DNA from: Mycobacterium sp. AT1
GTDB lineage: Bacteria > Actinomycetota > Actinomycetes > Mycobacteriales > Mycobacteriaceae
DNA length: 64,000 bases
Reading direction: 5' to 3'
Assembly: GCF_002043095.1 (NCBI RefSeq)
Contig: NZ_MVOC01000009.1
Coordinates: 1 to 64,000, forward strand
Part shown: in pieces, positions 47,435-55,566 of the stretch
Layout: every line of letters begins with the position of its first letter
Position numbering within the stretch: position 1 is the first letter of the stretch
The notes under the pieces: model-generated
What the model saw: only the letters and a program-made list of their open reading frames with translations
Told to the model about the DNA's origin: nothing
Database searches by the model: none
Made by a program: the position numbers and the translations under genes

Positions 47435-48003
47435 GCGCCGACACCGGCCCTCGTCAGCCATTCGGCGGCCAGTTCGGAGTTCTGCAGCCAGTGCTGAGCG
47501 TGCTCCTCGTCGTCGATCTGCAGCAGCATCATCACTTCGAGTGGGTTGTCAAGAGCGCTGAAGACCGACAGCCGACGGACGCCCGCGCGGCTCATCTCGT
47601 CTCGGGTGTCCCTGACGTGGTCGCGCAGTATCTCGAGGTCACCCACCGGTGTCACCATCGACACGACGACCCCCGGGACGGTGTCCGGGGAGCCCGCGCC
47701 GAGTTCCAGCCGCTCGAACAGTTCGCCCGCGAAGACCGCCGGGATGTCGTCGACTCCGATCGCGTCGAACCACTCGAAGAGGACGCGGGAATGGAGGATG
47801 TCGAGCAGTGGCTCACGGGCGTGGAGCGCGATCACGACCAGGACGCGCTCCGGATCGGTGGTCGAGGCGTACACCAGCACGTGGTGGGCTCCGACGTCGA
47901 GCAGGGCGGGAGCGCGTCGCTCGAGCAGCGGCCCGACGCGTTCGGGGTGCGAGACCCGATAGTCCGACGCCAGCACCAGCGAGTGGTCGAGCCAGTGCGT
48001 CAT
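47371..48003 (-). CDS. conserved hypothetical protein, possible dimeric alpha/beta-barrel fold
   Basis: 210 residues, soluble. Two similar parts can be seen: VLVYASTTDPERVLVVIALHAREPLLDIL near the start, and VMMLLQIDDEEHAQHWLQNSELAAEWLTRAGVG near the end. Both resemble the strand-helix pattern of Dabb/ABM-type ferredoxin-like folds, but no catalytic residue can be assigned and no family name is secure. The ATG at 48003 is chosen because upstream codons run into a promoter region. It overlaps the HAD gene by 64 bp. Confidence 0.72.
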   Translation of the reverse strand: MTHWLDHSLVLASDYRVSHPERVGPLLERRAPALLDVGAHHVLVYASTTDPERVLVVIALHAREPLLDILHSRVLFEWFDAIGVDDIPAVFAGELFERLELGAGSPDTVPGVVVSMVTPVGDLEILRDHVRDTRDEMSRAGVRRLSVFSALDNPLEVMMLLQIDDEEHAQHWLQNSELAAEWLTRAGVGAYPPVFVGRFQSLVRIDPRRP

Positions 48004-48171
48004 GGCCGGTCCTTCGCGATTGGGGCACTCCGGCGATCTCGCATGTCGAAGATCGTCGAGACTACGGAAGGCGACGCAGTCTGGGCCCCATTTCGTCAAC
48101 AACCGCAGTCTCGACGAAGCATTGGCGAGCCGATTGCGCCCGGTCGCCACTGAAACCGTGGCAAGGTACTA

Positions 48172-48191
48172 AACTAGAACACGTTCTAGTT
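48172..48191. promoter_or_regulatory. near-perfect KstR operator upstream of nitronate monooxygenase gene
   Basis: AACTAGAACACGTTCTAGTT has two 9-bp perfect arms around a central AC and is an ideal match to the KstR motif TnnAACnnGTTnnA. It ends 44 bp before the start of the nitronate monooxygenase gene. This is the best of the three sites in the window. Confidence 0.85.
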
Positions 48192-48235
48192 CACCCCCGT
48201 CGTCCTTCGGGGCCCCACTTCGAGGAGCACCAGGC

Positions 48236-49369
48236 ATGCACACCCCACTCTGCGACCAACTGGGCATCGAGTTTCCGATCTTCGCCTTCACCCACTGCCG
48301 CGACGTGGTCGTCGCCGTCAGCAAGGCCGGCGGGTTCGGCGTCCTCGGCGCGGTGGGCTTCAGCCCCGAGCAGCTCGAGGTCGAGCTGAACTGGATCGAC
48401 GAGCACATCGGCGACCACACCTATGGCGTCGACATCGTTATCCCCAACAAGTACGAGGGCATGGACTCGAACCTGTCCGCCGACGAGCTGGCGAAGATGC
48501 TGGTCGACATGGTGCCGCAGGAGCACCTGGACTTCGCCAAGAAGATCCTTACCGATCACGGGGTTCCGTTGACCGAGGAGGACAACGAGAGCACGCTGCA
48601 GCTACTCGGCTGGACCGAGGCGACGGCCACGCCGCAGGTCGAGGTCGCCCTCAAGCACCCGAAGATGACGCTGATCGCCAATGCGCTCGGCACCCCACCC
48701 AAGGACATGATCGACCACATCCACGCCGAGGGCCGTAAGGTCGCCGCGCTGTGCGGGTCGCCGAGCCAGGCACGCAAGCACGCCGACGCGGGCGTCGACG
48801 TCATCATCGCCCAGGGCGGCGAAGCGGGCGGACACGCCGGCGAGATCGGCTCGATCGTCCTTTGGCCGCAGGTGGTCAAGGAGGTGGCGCCCGTTCCGGT
48901 GCTGGCGGCCGGTGGCATCGGAAGCGGTCAGCAGATCGCGGCCGCATTGGCGCTCGGCGCCCAGGGCGCCTGGACCGGGTCGCAGTGGTTGATGGTCGAG
49001 GAAGCCGAGAACACGCCTGCGCAGCAGGCCGCCTACGTGAAGGCAGGCAGTCGCGACACCGTGCGCAGCCGCTCGTTCACCGGCAAGCCGGCCCGCATGC
49101 TCAAGAACGACTGGACCGACGCCTGGGAGAACCCGGACAACCCCAAGCCACTCGGCATGCCGCTGCAGTTCATGGTGTCCGGACTGGCGGTGGCCGCGAC
49201 GCACAAGTACCCCAACGAAACCGTCGACGTCGCGTTCAACCCGGTCGGCCAGGTCGTCGGCCAGTTTTCGAAGGTGGAACGCACCTCCGCCGTCATCGAG
49301 CGATGGGTGCAGGAGTACCTCGATGCGACCGGCGTGCTGAACGACCTCAACGAGGCTGCCGGCGTGTAG
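48236..49369 (+). CDS. nitronate monooxygenase / 2-nitropropane dioxygenase-like flavoprotein (Rv1894c-like)
   Basis: 377 residues, a TIM-barrel FMN protein. Conserved segments are PIFAFTHCRDVVVAVSKAGGFGVLG, VIIAQGGEAGGHAGEIGSIVLWPQV (FMN and catalytic His region) and PVLAAGGIGSGQQIAAALALGAQGAWTGSQWL. I recall M. tuberculosis Rv1894c, an apparent orthologue, as a member of the KstR regulon, and the KstR-like palindrome upstream fits that. The exact sterol-related reaction is unknown. A 20-bp perfect hairpin ends the transcript. Confidence 0.92.
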   Translation: MHTPLCDQLGIEFPIFAFTHCRDVVVAVSKAGGFGVLGAVGFSPEQLEVELNWIDEHIGDHTYGVDIVIPNKYEGMDSNLSADELAKMLVDMVPQEHLDFAKKILTDHGVPLTEEDNESTLQLLGWTEATATPQVEVALKHPKMTLIANALGTPPKDMIDHIHAEGRKVAALCGSPSQARKHADAGVDVIIAQGGEAGGHAGEIGSIVLWPQVVKEVAPVPVLAAGGIGSGQQIAAALALGAQGAWTGSQWLMVEEAENTPAQQAAYVKAGSRDTVRSRSFTGKPARMLKNDWTDAWENPDNPKPLGMPLQFMVSGLAVAATHKYPNETVDVAFNPVGQVVGQFSKVERTSAVIERWVQEYLDATGVLNDLNEAAGV

Positions 49370-49390
49370 CCGCGGTACATCACTCGACAC

Positions 49391-49435
49391 TGCACTCAGG
49401 GCTGCGATTCTTCGTGAATCGCAGCCCTGAGTGCA
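49391..49435 (+). terminator. 20-bp perfect-stem hairpin
   Basis: The arms TGCACTCAGGGCTGCGATTC (49391-49410) and its exact reverse complement (49416-49435) enclose the loop TTCGT; TTCTC follows. It begins 21 bp after the monooxygenase stop. Stem length and perfection are unusual for a terminator, so it may also be a member of a dispersed palindromic repeat family. Confidence 0.8.
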
Positions 49436-49454
49436 TTCTCGACGCGCCGCGCCC

Positions 49455-49474
49455 TATGTATGATGCTCTACATA
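49455..49474 (+). promoter_or_regulatory. dyad operator over the -10 box of the TetR-type gene
   Basis: TATGTATGATGCTCTACATA has 6-bp inverted arms (TATGTA/TACATA) around TGATGCTC and contains TATGAT (49459-49464), a good -10. It ends at the base before the ATG, so the mRNA should be leaderless or nearly so, and the regulator probably represses itself here. Confidence 0.65.
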
Positions 49475-50044
49475 ATGGCGACTCCCCGCGAACGCATGAT
49501 CTCCTCGACGGCGCTTCTCATCCGCGAACGCGGCGCCCACTCGACTGCCATCTCCGACGTTTTGGCACACAGCGGGGCGCCCCGCGGCTCGGCGTATCAC
49601 CACTTTCCCGGCGGACGGACCCAGCTTCTCAGTGAAGCCGTCGACTTCGCCGCCGACCACATCGCGGCCCAGATCTCCAGCACCGCAACCGGACTCGAGC
49701 TCCTCGACACCGTCGTGACCAGATTCCGCGACGCCCTGGTCGAATCGGACTTCCGTGCCGGCTGCCCCGTCGTCGCGGTGGCCGTGGAAGCCGACAACGG
49801 ACCGGTGCTGGATCGCGCCGGCGCGGCCTTCACCCGGTGGATCGACCTGATCGCCGAACGCCTCGTGCTCGACGGCGTCGCCGAGCCCCGCGCGCGGGAA
49901 CTTGCGGTCTTCCTGACCTCCTCGATCGAGGGCGCCGTCGTGATCGCCAGGGCGATCCGCGACGTCGCGCCATTGGATTCGACGCACCGCCAACTGGCGG
50001 CGCTGGTGCACGCCGAGATGGGGAGTACCCGAGATGACCGCTGA
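49475..50044 (+). CDS. TetR-family transcriptional regulator (LmrA/YxaF type)
   Basis: 189 residues. The N-terminal helix-turn-helix is RERMISSTALLIRERGAHSTAISDVLAHSGAPRGSAYHHFPGGRTQLL, the form seen in the LmrA/YxaF subgroup. The C-terminal ligand domain is variable. It begins immediately after a dyad that covers its own promoter. Its stop lies 11 bp inside the next gene, a molybdopterin oxidoreductase, so it very likely controls that enzyme and may sense its substrate. Confidence 0.9.
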   Translation: MATPRERMISSTALLIRERGAHSTAISDVLAHSGAPRGSAYHHFPGGRTQLLSEAVDFAADHIAAQISSTATGLELLDTVVTRFRDALVESDFRAGCPVVAVAVEADNGPVLDRAGAAFTRWIDLIAERLVLDGVAEPRARELAVFLTSSIEGAVVIARAIRDVAPLDSTHRQLAALVHAEMGSTRDDR

Positions 50045-52271
50045 CTGGCAGCCGACCGCATGCATCCTCTGCGAGTGCAATTGCGGGGTGATCGTCCAGG
50101 TCGACGACCGCAAACTCGTCAAGATCCGCGGCGACAAGGAACACCCGGCATCGCAGGGCTACACCTGCAACAAGGCGCTACGACTCGACCACTACCAGAG
50201 CAGCGGCAACCGACTGACCTCGCCACTGCGCCGTCGACCCGACGGCAGCTACGAGGAAATCGACTGGGACACCGCCGTTGCCGAGATCGCGCAGGGTTTC
50301 GCCGCGATCCGCGACGAGCACGGCGGCGACAAGATCTTCTACTACGGAGGCGGCGGCCAGGGCAACCACCTCGGTGGCGCCTACAGCGGAGCGTTCCTCA
50401 AGGCCGTCGGCTCGCGATACCGGTCGAATGCGTTGGCGCAGGAGAAGACTGGCGAGCACTGGGTCGACGCACAGCTCTATGGCGGGCATACCCGTGGCGA
50501 GTTCGACCATGCCGAGGTGTCAGTGTTCATCGGCAAGAACCCGTGGATGTCGCAGAGCTTTCCGCGCGCCCGGGTCGTGCTCAACGACATCGCCAAGGAT
50601 CCGACCCGCTCGATGATCGTGATCGACCCGGTGGTCACCGACACGGCGAAGCTTGCGGACTTCCACCTGCGCGTGCGGCCGGGGACCGACGCGTGGTGTC
50701 TGGCGGCCCTGGCCGCGGTGCTGGTCCAGGAGCAACTCTGCGACGAGGCGTTCCTCGCCAAGCACGTCACCGGCGTCGAGGCGGTCCGCGAGGTGCTGGC
50801 CGAGGTGCCGATCGGCGAGTACGCCCAACGGTGTGGCGTCGACGAGCAGCTGCTGCGTGCGGCATCCCGTCGGATTGCCCGCGCGGCAAGCGTTTCGGTG
50901 TTCGAGGATCTCGGCATCCAACAGGCGCCCAACAGCACGCTCTGCTCGTATCTCAACAAGATGCTGTGGATCCTCACCGGCAACTTCGCCAAACGTGGTG
51001 CACAGCATCTGCATTCGTCGTTCGCCCCGCTCTTCAGCCCTGCCGGCGTCGGCCGCACTCCGGTCACGGGCGCCCCGATCATCGCGGGGCTGGTGCCCAG
51101 CAACGTGGTGCCGCAGGAGATCCTGACCGATCACCCCGACCGCCTCCGCGCGATGATCGTGGAGAGCAGCAACCCGGCGCACTCGGTCGCGGACTCGGCC
51201 GCGGTGACCGAGGCGCTTCGATCACTCGAGCTGCTCGTCGTCGTCGACGTCGCGATGACCGAGACCGCCCGGCTCGCGCACTACGTGCTGCCCGCGGCGA
51301 GCCAGTTCGAGAAGCCCGAGGCGACGTTCTTCAACCTCGAGTTCCCGCACAACACCTTTCACCTGCGCCACCCCGTAATGGAGGCGCTGCCGGGCACCCT
51401 GGCCGAGCCGGAGATCTGGGCGAGGCTGGTCCGGGCGCTTGGCGTGGTCGACGACGCCGAGTTGACACCTCTGCGCCGGGCGGCCGCCGAGGGGCTCGAC
51501 GCCTACGCGCAGGCGTTCCTGGTCGCCGTCGGCGCCAATCCGCAGCTGGGCCGGGTGCTGCCGTTCGTGTTGTACGAGACGCTCGGGCCGGCACTTCCCG
51601 AGGGCCTGGCCGGCGCGGCGGCCCTGTGGGGTCTGGCGCAGAAGACGGCCATGACCTACCCGGCGGCCGTCCAGCGCGCCGGGCACGCCGACGGCAACGC
51701 CCTGTTCGAGGCGATCCTTGCCGAGAAGTCCGGCGTGACGTTCACCGTGCACGAGTACGCCGACGACTTCGCGTTGATCTCCCATCCCGACCGCATGATC
51801 TCCGTCGAAATCCCCGAGCTGCTCGACGACGTCCGAGCCTTGCGGTCCGCACCGACGGCGCTCACCAGCACGGAGTTTCCGATGGTGCTCTCCGCCGGGG
51901 AGCGGCGCGCGTTCACCGCCAACGACATCCTGCGCAATCCGAGTTGGCGCACGCGCGACGCCGACGGCGCGCTGCGGATCAGCCCCCAGGACGCGAGCGC
52001 GATCGGGCTGGCCGACGGGGGTCGCGTCAGGATCACGACGGCGGCGGGCACGGCCGAGGCCACCGTGGAGATCACCGACACCATGCTGGCCGGGCACGTC
52101 TCGCTGCCCAACGGCTACGGAGTCGACTACCGGGAGGCCGACGGCTCGTCGACCTCACCTGGTGTGGCGCCCAACGCCCTGACCTCCACCGACTGGCGGG
52201 ACGCCTACGCGGGCACGCCGTGGCACAAGCACGTTCCGGCCCGGGTGGAGGCGGTCGCCGGACTCGGCTGA
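50034..52271 (+). CDS. molybdopterin-dependent oxidoreductase (formate-dehydrogenase/nitrate-reductase superfamily)
   Basis: 745 residues. The N-terminal [4Fe-4S] site is Cys-x2-Cys-x3-Cys (ACILCECNCGV) with a fourth cysteine in GYTCNKALRL. Then follow the molybdopterin-binding domains (FYYGGGGQGNHLGGAYSGAFL, VIDPVVTDTAKLADFHLRVRPGTDAWCLAAL) and the C-terminal dinucleotide-binding domain (NDILRNPSWR, VSLPNGYGVDY). No Tat signal is present, so it is cytoplasmic. The metal-ligand residue is not obvious, so formate dehydrogenase is not asserted. Translation is coupled to the TetR gene by an 11-bp overlap. Confidence 0.9.
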   Translation: MTADWQPTACILCECNCGVIVQVDDRKLVKIRGDKEHPASQGYTCNKALRLDHYQSSGNRLTSPLRRRPDGSYEEIDWDTAVAEIAQGFAAIRDEHGGDKIFYYGGGGQGNHLGGAYSGAFLKAVGSRYRSNALAQEKTGEHWVDAQLYGGHTRGEFDHAEVSVFIGKNPWMSQSFPRARVVLNDIAKDPTRSMIVIDPVVTDTAKLADFHLRVRPGTDAWCLAALAAVLVQEQLCDEAFLAKHVTGVEAVREVLAEVPIGEYAQRCGVDEQLLRAASRRIARAASVSVFEDLGIQQAPNSTLCSYLNKMLWILTGNFAKRGAQHLHSSFAPLFSPAGVGRTPVTGAPIIAGLVPSNVVPQEILTDHPDRLRAMIVESSNPAHSVADSAAVTEALRSLELLVVVDVAMTETARLAHYVLPAASQFEKPEATFFNLEFPHNTFHLRHPVMEALPGTLAEPEIWARLVRALGVVDDAELTPLRRAAAEGLDAYAQAFLVAVGANPQLGRVLPFVLYETLGPALPEGLAGAAALWGLAQKTAMTYPAAVQRAGHADGNALFEAILAEKSGVTFTVHEYADDFALISHPDRMISVEIPELLDDVRALRSAPTALTSTEFPMVLSAGERRAFTANDILRNPSWRTRDADGALRISPQDASAIGLADGGRVRITTAAGTAEATVEITDTMLAGHVSLPNGYGVDYREADGSSTSPGVAPNALTSTDWRDAYAGTPWHKHVPARVEAVAGLG

Positions 52272-52309
52272 CTTGCACCCGGCGCGACCATGCGACTTAC
52301 ATGGTCGAC

Positions 52310-53116
52310 ATGCCTGAAATGGATCGTCGCCGGATGCTGATGACGGGGATCGGCGTGCTCGGCGCCGCGGTCGCCCTTCCCGGAGCCACTGCCCACGCCG
52401 CTCCCGCGCCGGTCAAGTACCTGTTCCGCGACGAGTTCGACGGCCCGGCCGGCTCCGCGCCCGACGCGTCCAAGTGGGAGACGGCGACGGAGCGCGAGTC
52501 GATGGAGGACCCGACGTTTTGGGAGCTCCCAGGCAACGTCGGGCAGTACCGCGACGACCGGCGCAACGTCTTCCTCGACGGCAAGTCCAACCTCGTCTTC
52601 CGCGCAGCGAAGGACGGCAACACGTTCTACAGCGGGAAGCTCTTCGGCAAGTACCGCGGGCCGATCGGAACCACCTGGGAGGCGCGGATCAAGCTGAACT
52701 GCCTCACCCCCGGTGCGTGGCCGGCCTGGTATCTGGCCAACAACAACCCCGTCAACGGCGGCGAGGTCGACATCATGGAGTGGTACGGCAACGGCAGCTG
52801 GGCGCCGGGCACCACCGTGCACGCCAAGCTCAACGGCGGCGAGCACTCGAGTCAGACCATCGCGGTCGACAGTGCGTGGCACACCTGGCGCGCCCAGTGG
52901 GACACCAACGGGATCCGCTTCTGGAAGGACTACGTCGACGGCGCGCAGCCGTACTTCGACGTGCCGGCGAGCGCATTGCCGGACTGGCCGTTCAACACCC
53001 CTGGCTACACGCTGTTCCCGATCGTCAACCTCGCGGTCGCCGGATCCGGTGGTGGCGATCCCTCGGGCGGCACGTATCCGGCGGACATGCTCGTCGACTA
53101 CGTGCGGGTCTGGTAG
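52310..53116 (+). CDS. Tat-exported GH16 beta-glucanase-like protein (Rv0315-like)
   Basis: 268 residues. A twin-arginine signal (MPEMDRRRMLMTGIGVLGAAV) leads to a GH16 domain with the catalytic ExDxxE motif Glu152, Asp154 and Glu157 in GGEVDIMEWYG. It closely resembles M. tuberculosis Rv0315, a secreted immunogenic protein of the family; ATG 52310 gives the same MPEMDRRR opening, though ATGs at 52301 and 52319 are also in frame. Family members cleave beta-1,3 or mixed beta-glucans outside the cell; activity of the mycobacterial group is uncertain. Confidence 0.9.
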   Translation: MPEMDRRRMLMTGIGVLGAAVALPGATAHAAPAPVKYLFRDEFDGPAGSAPDASKWETATERESMEDPTFWELPGNVGQYRDDRRNVFLDGKSNLVFRAAKDGNTFYSGKLFGKYRGPIGTTWEARIKLNCLTPGAWPAWYLANNNPVNGGEVDIMEWYGNGSWAPGTTVHAKLNGGEHSSQTIAVDSAWHTWRAQWDTNGIRFWKDYVDGAQPYFDVPASALPDWPFNTPGYTLFPIVNLAVAGSGGGDPSGGTYPADMLVDYVRVW

Positions 53117-53128
53117 TCCGGTCGGTCG

Positions 53129-53701
53129 CTACGGGGTTGCGGGCGGCGGACCCATCGGCGCCGGCGGCGGATCCATCGGGGCTGGCGGCGGAGGTGGCGC
53201 GACCCCGGGAGCACCAGGGGTGATCGGTACGTTCGGGCCGGGGGCCTGACCGGGGATCGGGGTGTTCATCCCACGCTGGGCCATGCCCATGATCAGCGCT
53301 TCCTTGCCGCTGATCTCGTGGTTCTGCACGGCTTGCCACAGGTCCTTGAGGTAGCTGACGTTCGGCGAGTCCGCGTCCTGGGGCACCATCGTCGACCCCG
53401 GGGGAAGCGCATCCGGGCTAGCGAGGTGCGGAACGCCGTCGGGCGGGGTCGCCGGCAGCGGAGCGGCGTCCGGGGGCAGCACGGGTGCGCCGGGCGCGGC
53501 GGCCTGGACGATGGCGTCCGGTCCTGGCGGCGGGCTGGGGGCGGGGATGACCGTCAGCGGCGCCGGCGCTGGCGGGGGCGGGGGCGGAGCGGGGTCGACG
53601 GGATCTGCCCCGGCGGGCGACGCCGAGAGCACCGCGAGGAACAAACCGGTCGCACAACTTGCCGCCGCTGTCGCGATCTTGGCGGTCGTGGTTGCCTTCA
53701 T
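53129..53701 (-). CDS. secreted proline-rich protein
   Basis: 190 residues with a signal peptide (MKATTTAKIATAAASCATGLFLAVLSASPAGA before DPVDP). Proline blocks near both ends (six-proline runs) flank a short central segment that looks folded: DADSPNVSYLKDLWQAVQNHEISGKEALIMGMAQRG. That helix-forming core is likely the conserved part. Similar mycobacterial proteins are of unknown function. Convergent with the GH16 gene (12-bp gap). Confidence 0.78.
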   Translation of the reverse strand: MKATTTAKIATAAASCATGLFLAVLSASPAGADPVDPAPPPPPPAPAPLTVIPAPSPPPGPDAIVQAAAPGAPVLPPDAAPLPATPPDGVPHLASPDALPPGSTMVPQDADSPNVSYLKDLWQAVQNHEISGKEALIMGMAQRGMNTPIPGQAPGPNVPITPGAPGVAPPPPPAPMDPPPAPMGPPPATP

Positions 53702-53821
53702 GTACGTGACCCCTTCCCCCTGTGGCCTCAGGGACTGATGTTGCTGTTGGGTCCATCCACAATCGACCCTTTTTCGTTACAGGGCAATCCCTGAACAGGT
53801 GTTCCCCGGGGCGATTGCTCA

Positions 53822-53841
53822 GCGAGAACACGTTCTACTCG
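53822..53841. promoter_or_regulatory. KstR-like operator upstream of CYP125
   Basis: GCGAGAACACGTTCTACTCG contains AGAACACGTTCT (53825-53836), the inner part of the KstR palindrome, although the outer T of the consensus is G on one side. It lies about 95 bp before the CYP125 start and fits sterol regulation of that gene. Confidence 0.72.
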
Positions 53842-53933
53842 CGACTTTCGGGAACCTGCCGCGGTACCCGCGATCTGTGGTGTAGCAATGCCTTATCCCG
53901 CTAGACCGCGTCATCGTGAGGAGCTTCCACGAC

Positions 53934-55196
53934 ATGCCGAACGCCGCAGCCAGCCCCAACTTGCCCCCGGGATTCGACTTCACCGACCCCGACATCTACG
54001 CCGAACGCCTTCCGGTGGAGGAGCTCGCGGAGATGCGCAAGGTCGCGCCGATTTGGTGGAACGCCCAACCCGACGGGGTCGGCGGCTTCGGCGACGGCGG
54101 GTACTGGGTCGTCACGAAGCACAAGGACGTCAAGGAGGTGTCGCGACGCAGCGACGTCTTCTCCAGCCTCGAGAAGACGGCACTACCCAGGTACGCCGAC
54201 GGCACCGTTGCCGCGCAGATCGACACCGGCAAGTTCGTGCTGCTCAACATGGACGCACCGCATCACACTCACCTTCGGAAGATCGTCTCGCGGGCCTTCA
54301 CCCCGCGCGCCGTCGAACGACTGCGCGCCGAGCTCGCCGAGCGGGCCCGTGACATCGCGGAGAAGGCGCTCGCGGAGGGCACGGGTGACTTCGTCGAGCA
54401 GGTGTCCTGCGAGCTCCCGCTGCAGGCGATCGCTGGCTTGATGGGCGTGCCGCAGGAAGATCGGATGAAGCTGTTCCACTGGTCGAATCAGATGGTCGGC
54501 GACATGGATCCCGAATTCGCGGGCAACGACGCGATCAGTGCGTCGGTCGAACTGATCACTTACGGCATGACGCTCGCCGCCGAGCGCGCCGACAGCCCTG
54601 GTGAGGATCTCGTCACCAAGCTCGTCCAGGCCGACGTGGAGGGCCACAAGCTCTCCGACGACGAACTCGGCTTCTTCGTGATCCTGCTTGCGGTGGCGGG
54701 CAATGAGACCACCCGCAACTCGATCACCCAGGGCATGATGGCCTTCGCCGAATTCCCGGACCAGTGGGAGCTCTTCAAGCGGGAGCGTCCGGCGACCACG
54801 GCCGACGAGATCGTCCGCTGGGCCACCCCGGTCACGTCGTTTCAGCGCACCGCGCTGGAGGACACCGAACTCGCAGGCGTGCAGATCAAGAAGGGGCAGC
54901 GAGTCGTGATGGTTTACCGCTCAGCCAACTTCGACGAGGACGTCTTCGAGGATCCCTACACCTTCGACATCCTTCGCGACCCCAACCCGCACGTCGGATT
55001 CGGCGGCACTGGCGCGCACTATTGCATCGGCACCAACCTGGCGAGGATGACGATCGACCTGATGTTCAACGCGATCGCGGACGCGATGCCCGACATCAAG
55101 TCGCTGGCCAAGCCGGAACGGCTACGTTCGGGCTGGCTCAACGGAATCAAGCACTGGCAGGTCGACTACACGGGCGCTTCAGCGGCGGCTTCGTAG
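53934..55196 (+). CDS. CYP125-family cytochrome P450 (steroid C26/C27 monooxygenase)
   Basis: 420 residues, very close to M. tuberculosis CYP125A1 through long blocks: SPNLPPGFDFTDPDIYAERL, NMDAPHHTHLRKIVSRAFTP, VEQVSCELPLQAIAGLMGVP and RLRSGWLNGIKHWQVDYTG. The I-helix AGNETT (residues 256-260), the ExxR of DEIVRWATP and the heme Cys364 in GFGGTGAHYCIGTN are intact. CYP125 oxidises the cholesterol side-chain end to the acid, the first step of side-chain breakdown. The protein is shorter at the N-terminus than CYP125A1. No other side-chain genes surround it, so it may be a second, satellite CYP125 like CYP125A4 of M. smegmatis. GAGGAG lies about 11 nt before the ATG. Confidence 0.94.
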   Translation: MPNAAASPNLPPGFDFTDPDIYAERLPVEELAEMRKVAPIWWNAQPDGVGGFGDGGYWVVTKHKDVKEVSRRSDVFSSLEKTALPRYADGTVAAQIDTGKFVLLNMDAPHHTHLRKIVSRAFTPRAVERLRAELAERARDIAEKALAEGTGDFVEQVSCELPLQAIAGLMGVPQEDRMKLFHWSNQMVGDMDPEFAGNDAISASVELITYGMTLAAERADSPGEDLVTKLVQADVEGHKLSDDELGFFVILLAVAGNETTRNSITQGMMAFAEFPDQWELFKRERPATTADEIVRWATPVTSFQRTALEDTELAGVQIKKGQRVVMVYRSANFDEDVFEDPYTFDILRDPNPHVGFGGTGAHYCIGTNLARMTIDLMFNAIADAMPDIKSLAKPERLRSGWLNGIKHWQVDYTGASAAAS

Positions 55197-55488
55197 GCGC
55201 GTCCCAGTCGAAGATCGAGCGCCAGTAGTCCTCGGGGATTTCCGCGCCGGACCTCAGCACGATGGCGAGACCGGTGGCCATCGCCAGTCCCAGCAGCCCC
55301 AGCCACAGCCCGGCGAGTGCGATGACGACCCACAGCGCGGTGGTCACCGCCGGCCACGGCGACACCAGGGCCAGTGCCGGCGCGAAGAAGAACCCGAGCC
55401 CGATGTACCAGGCGGAGCCCGCGCGGTCGGAGGCGAGGACGAAGCGCAGCCAGCTCGGGATCGGCGGTTGGGTCGGGGCGGCTCGCAT
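55147..55488 (-). CDS. small membrane protein
   Basis: 113 residues with two to three hydrophobic helices (AWYIGLGFFFAPALALVS, TTALWVVIALAGLWLGLLGLAMATGLAIVL), ending in EIPEDYWRSIFDWDAPTKPPLKRPC. The ATG at 55488 is preferred. It overlaps the CYP125 3' end by 50 bp. No family is recognised; it is divergent from the XRE regulator gene and may be its target. Confidence 0.72.
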   Translation of the reverse strand: MRAAPTQPPIPSWLRFVLASDRAGSAWYIGLGFFFAPALALVSPWPAVTTALWVVIALAGLWLGLLGLAMATGLAIVLRSGAEIPEDYWRSIFDWDAPTKPPLKRPCSRPASA

Positions 55489-55549
55489 GGTCGTTCCCTT
55501 CGTCGTCTGGTCACCTTCCAGCGTGCGTGCTAGGGGTAGTGGAGACAAT

Positions 55550-55562
55550 TACCTCGGAGGTA
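55550..55562 (+). promoter_or_regulatory. palindrome at the XRE regulator start
   Basis: TACCTCGGAGGTA has 6-bp inverted arms around one G and ends 4 bp before the ATG. It includes the GGAGG ribosome site. It could be an operator for autoregulation or simply a small hairpin limiting translation. Confidence 0.45.
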
Positions 55563-55566
55563 GCGA

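Noticed and set aside
50060..53116. Continuous 1018-residue frame joining the molybdopterin gene region with the GH16 gene
   Set aside because: The first two thirds are an Arg-rich shadow of the oxidoreductase in another frame; only the part from 52310 has a Tat signal and GH16 domain.
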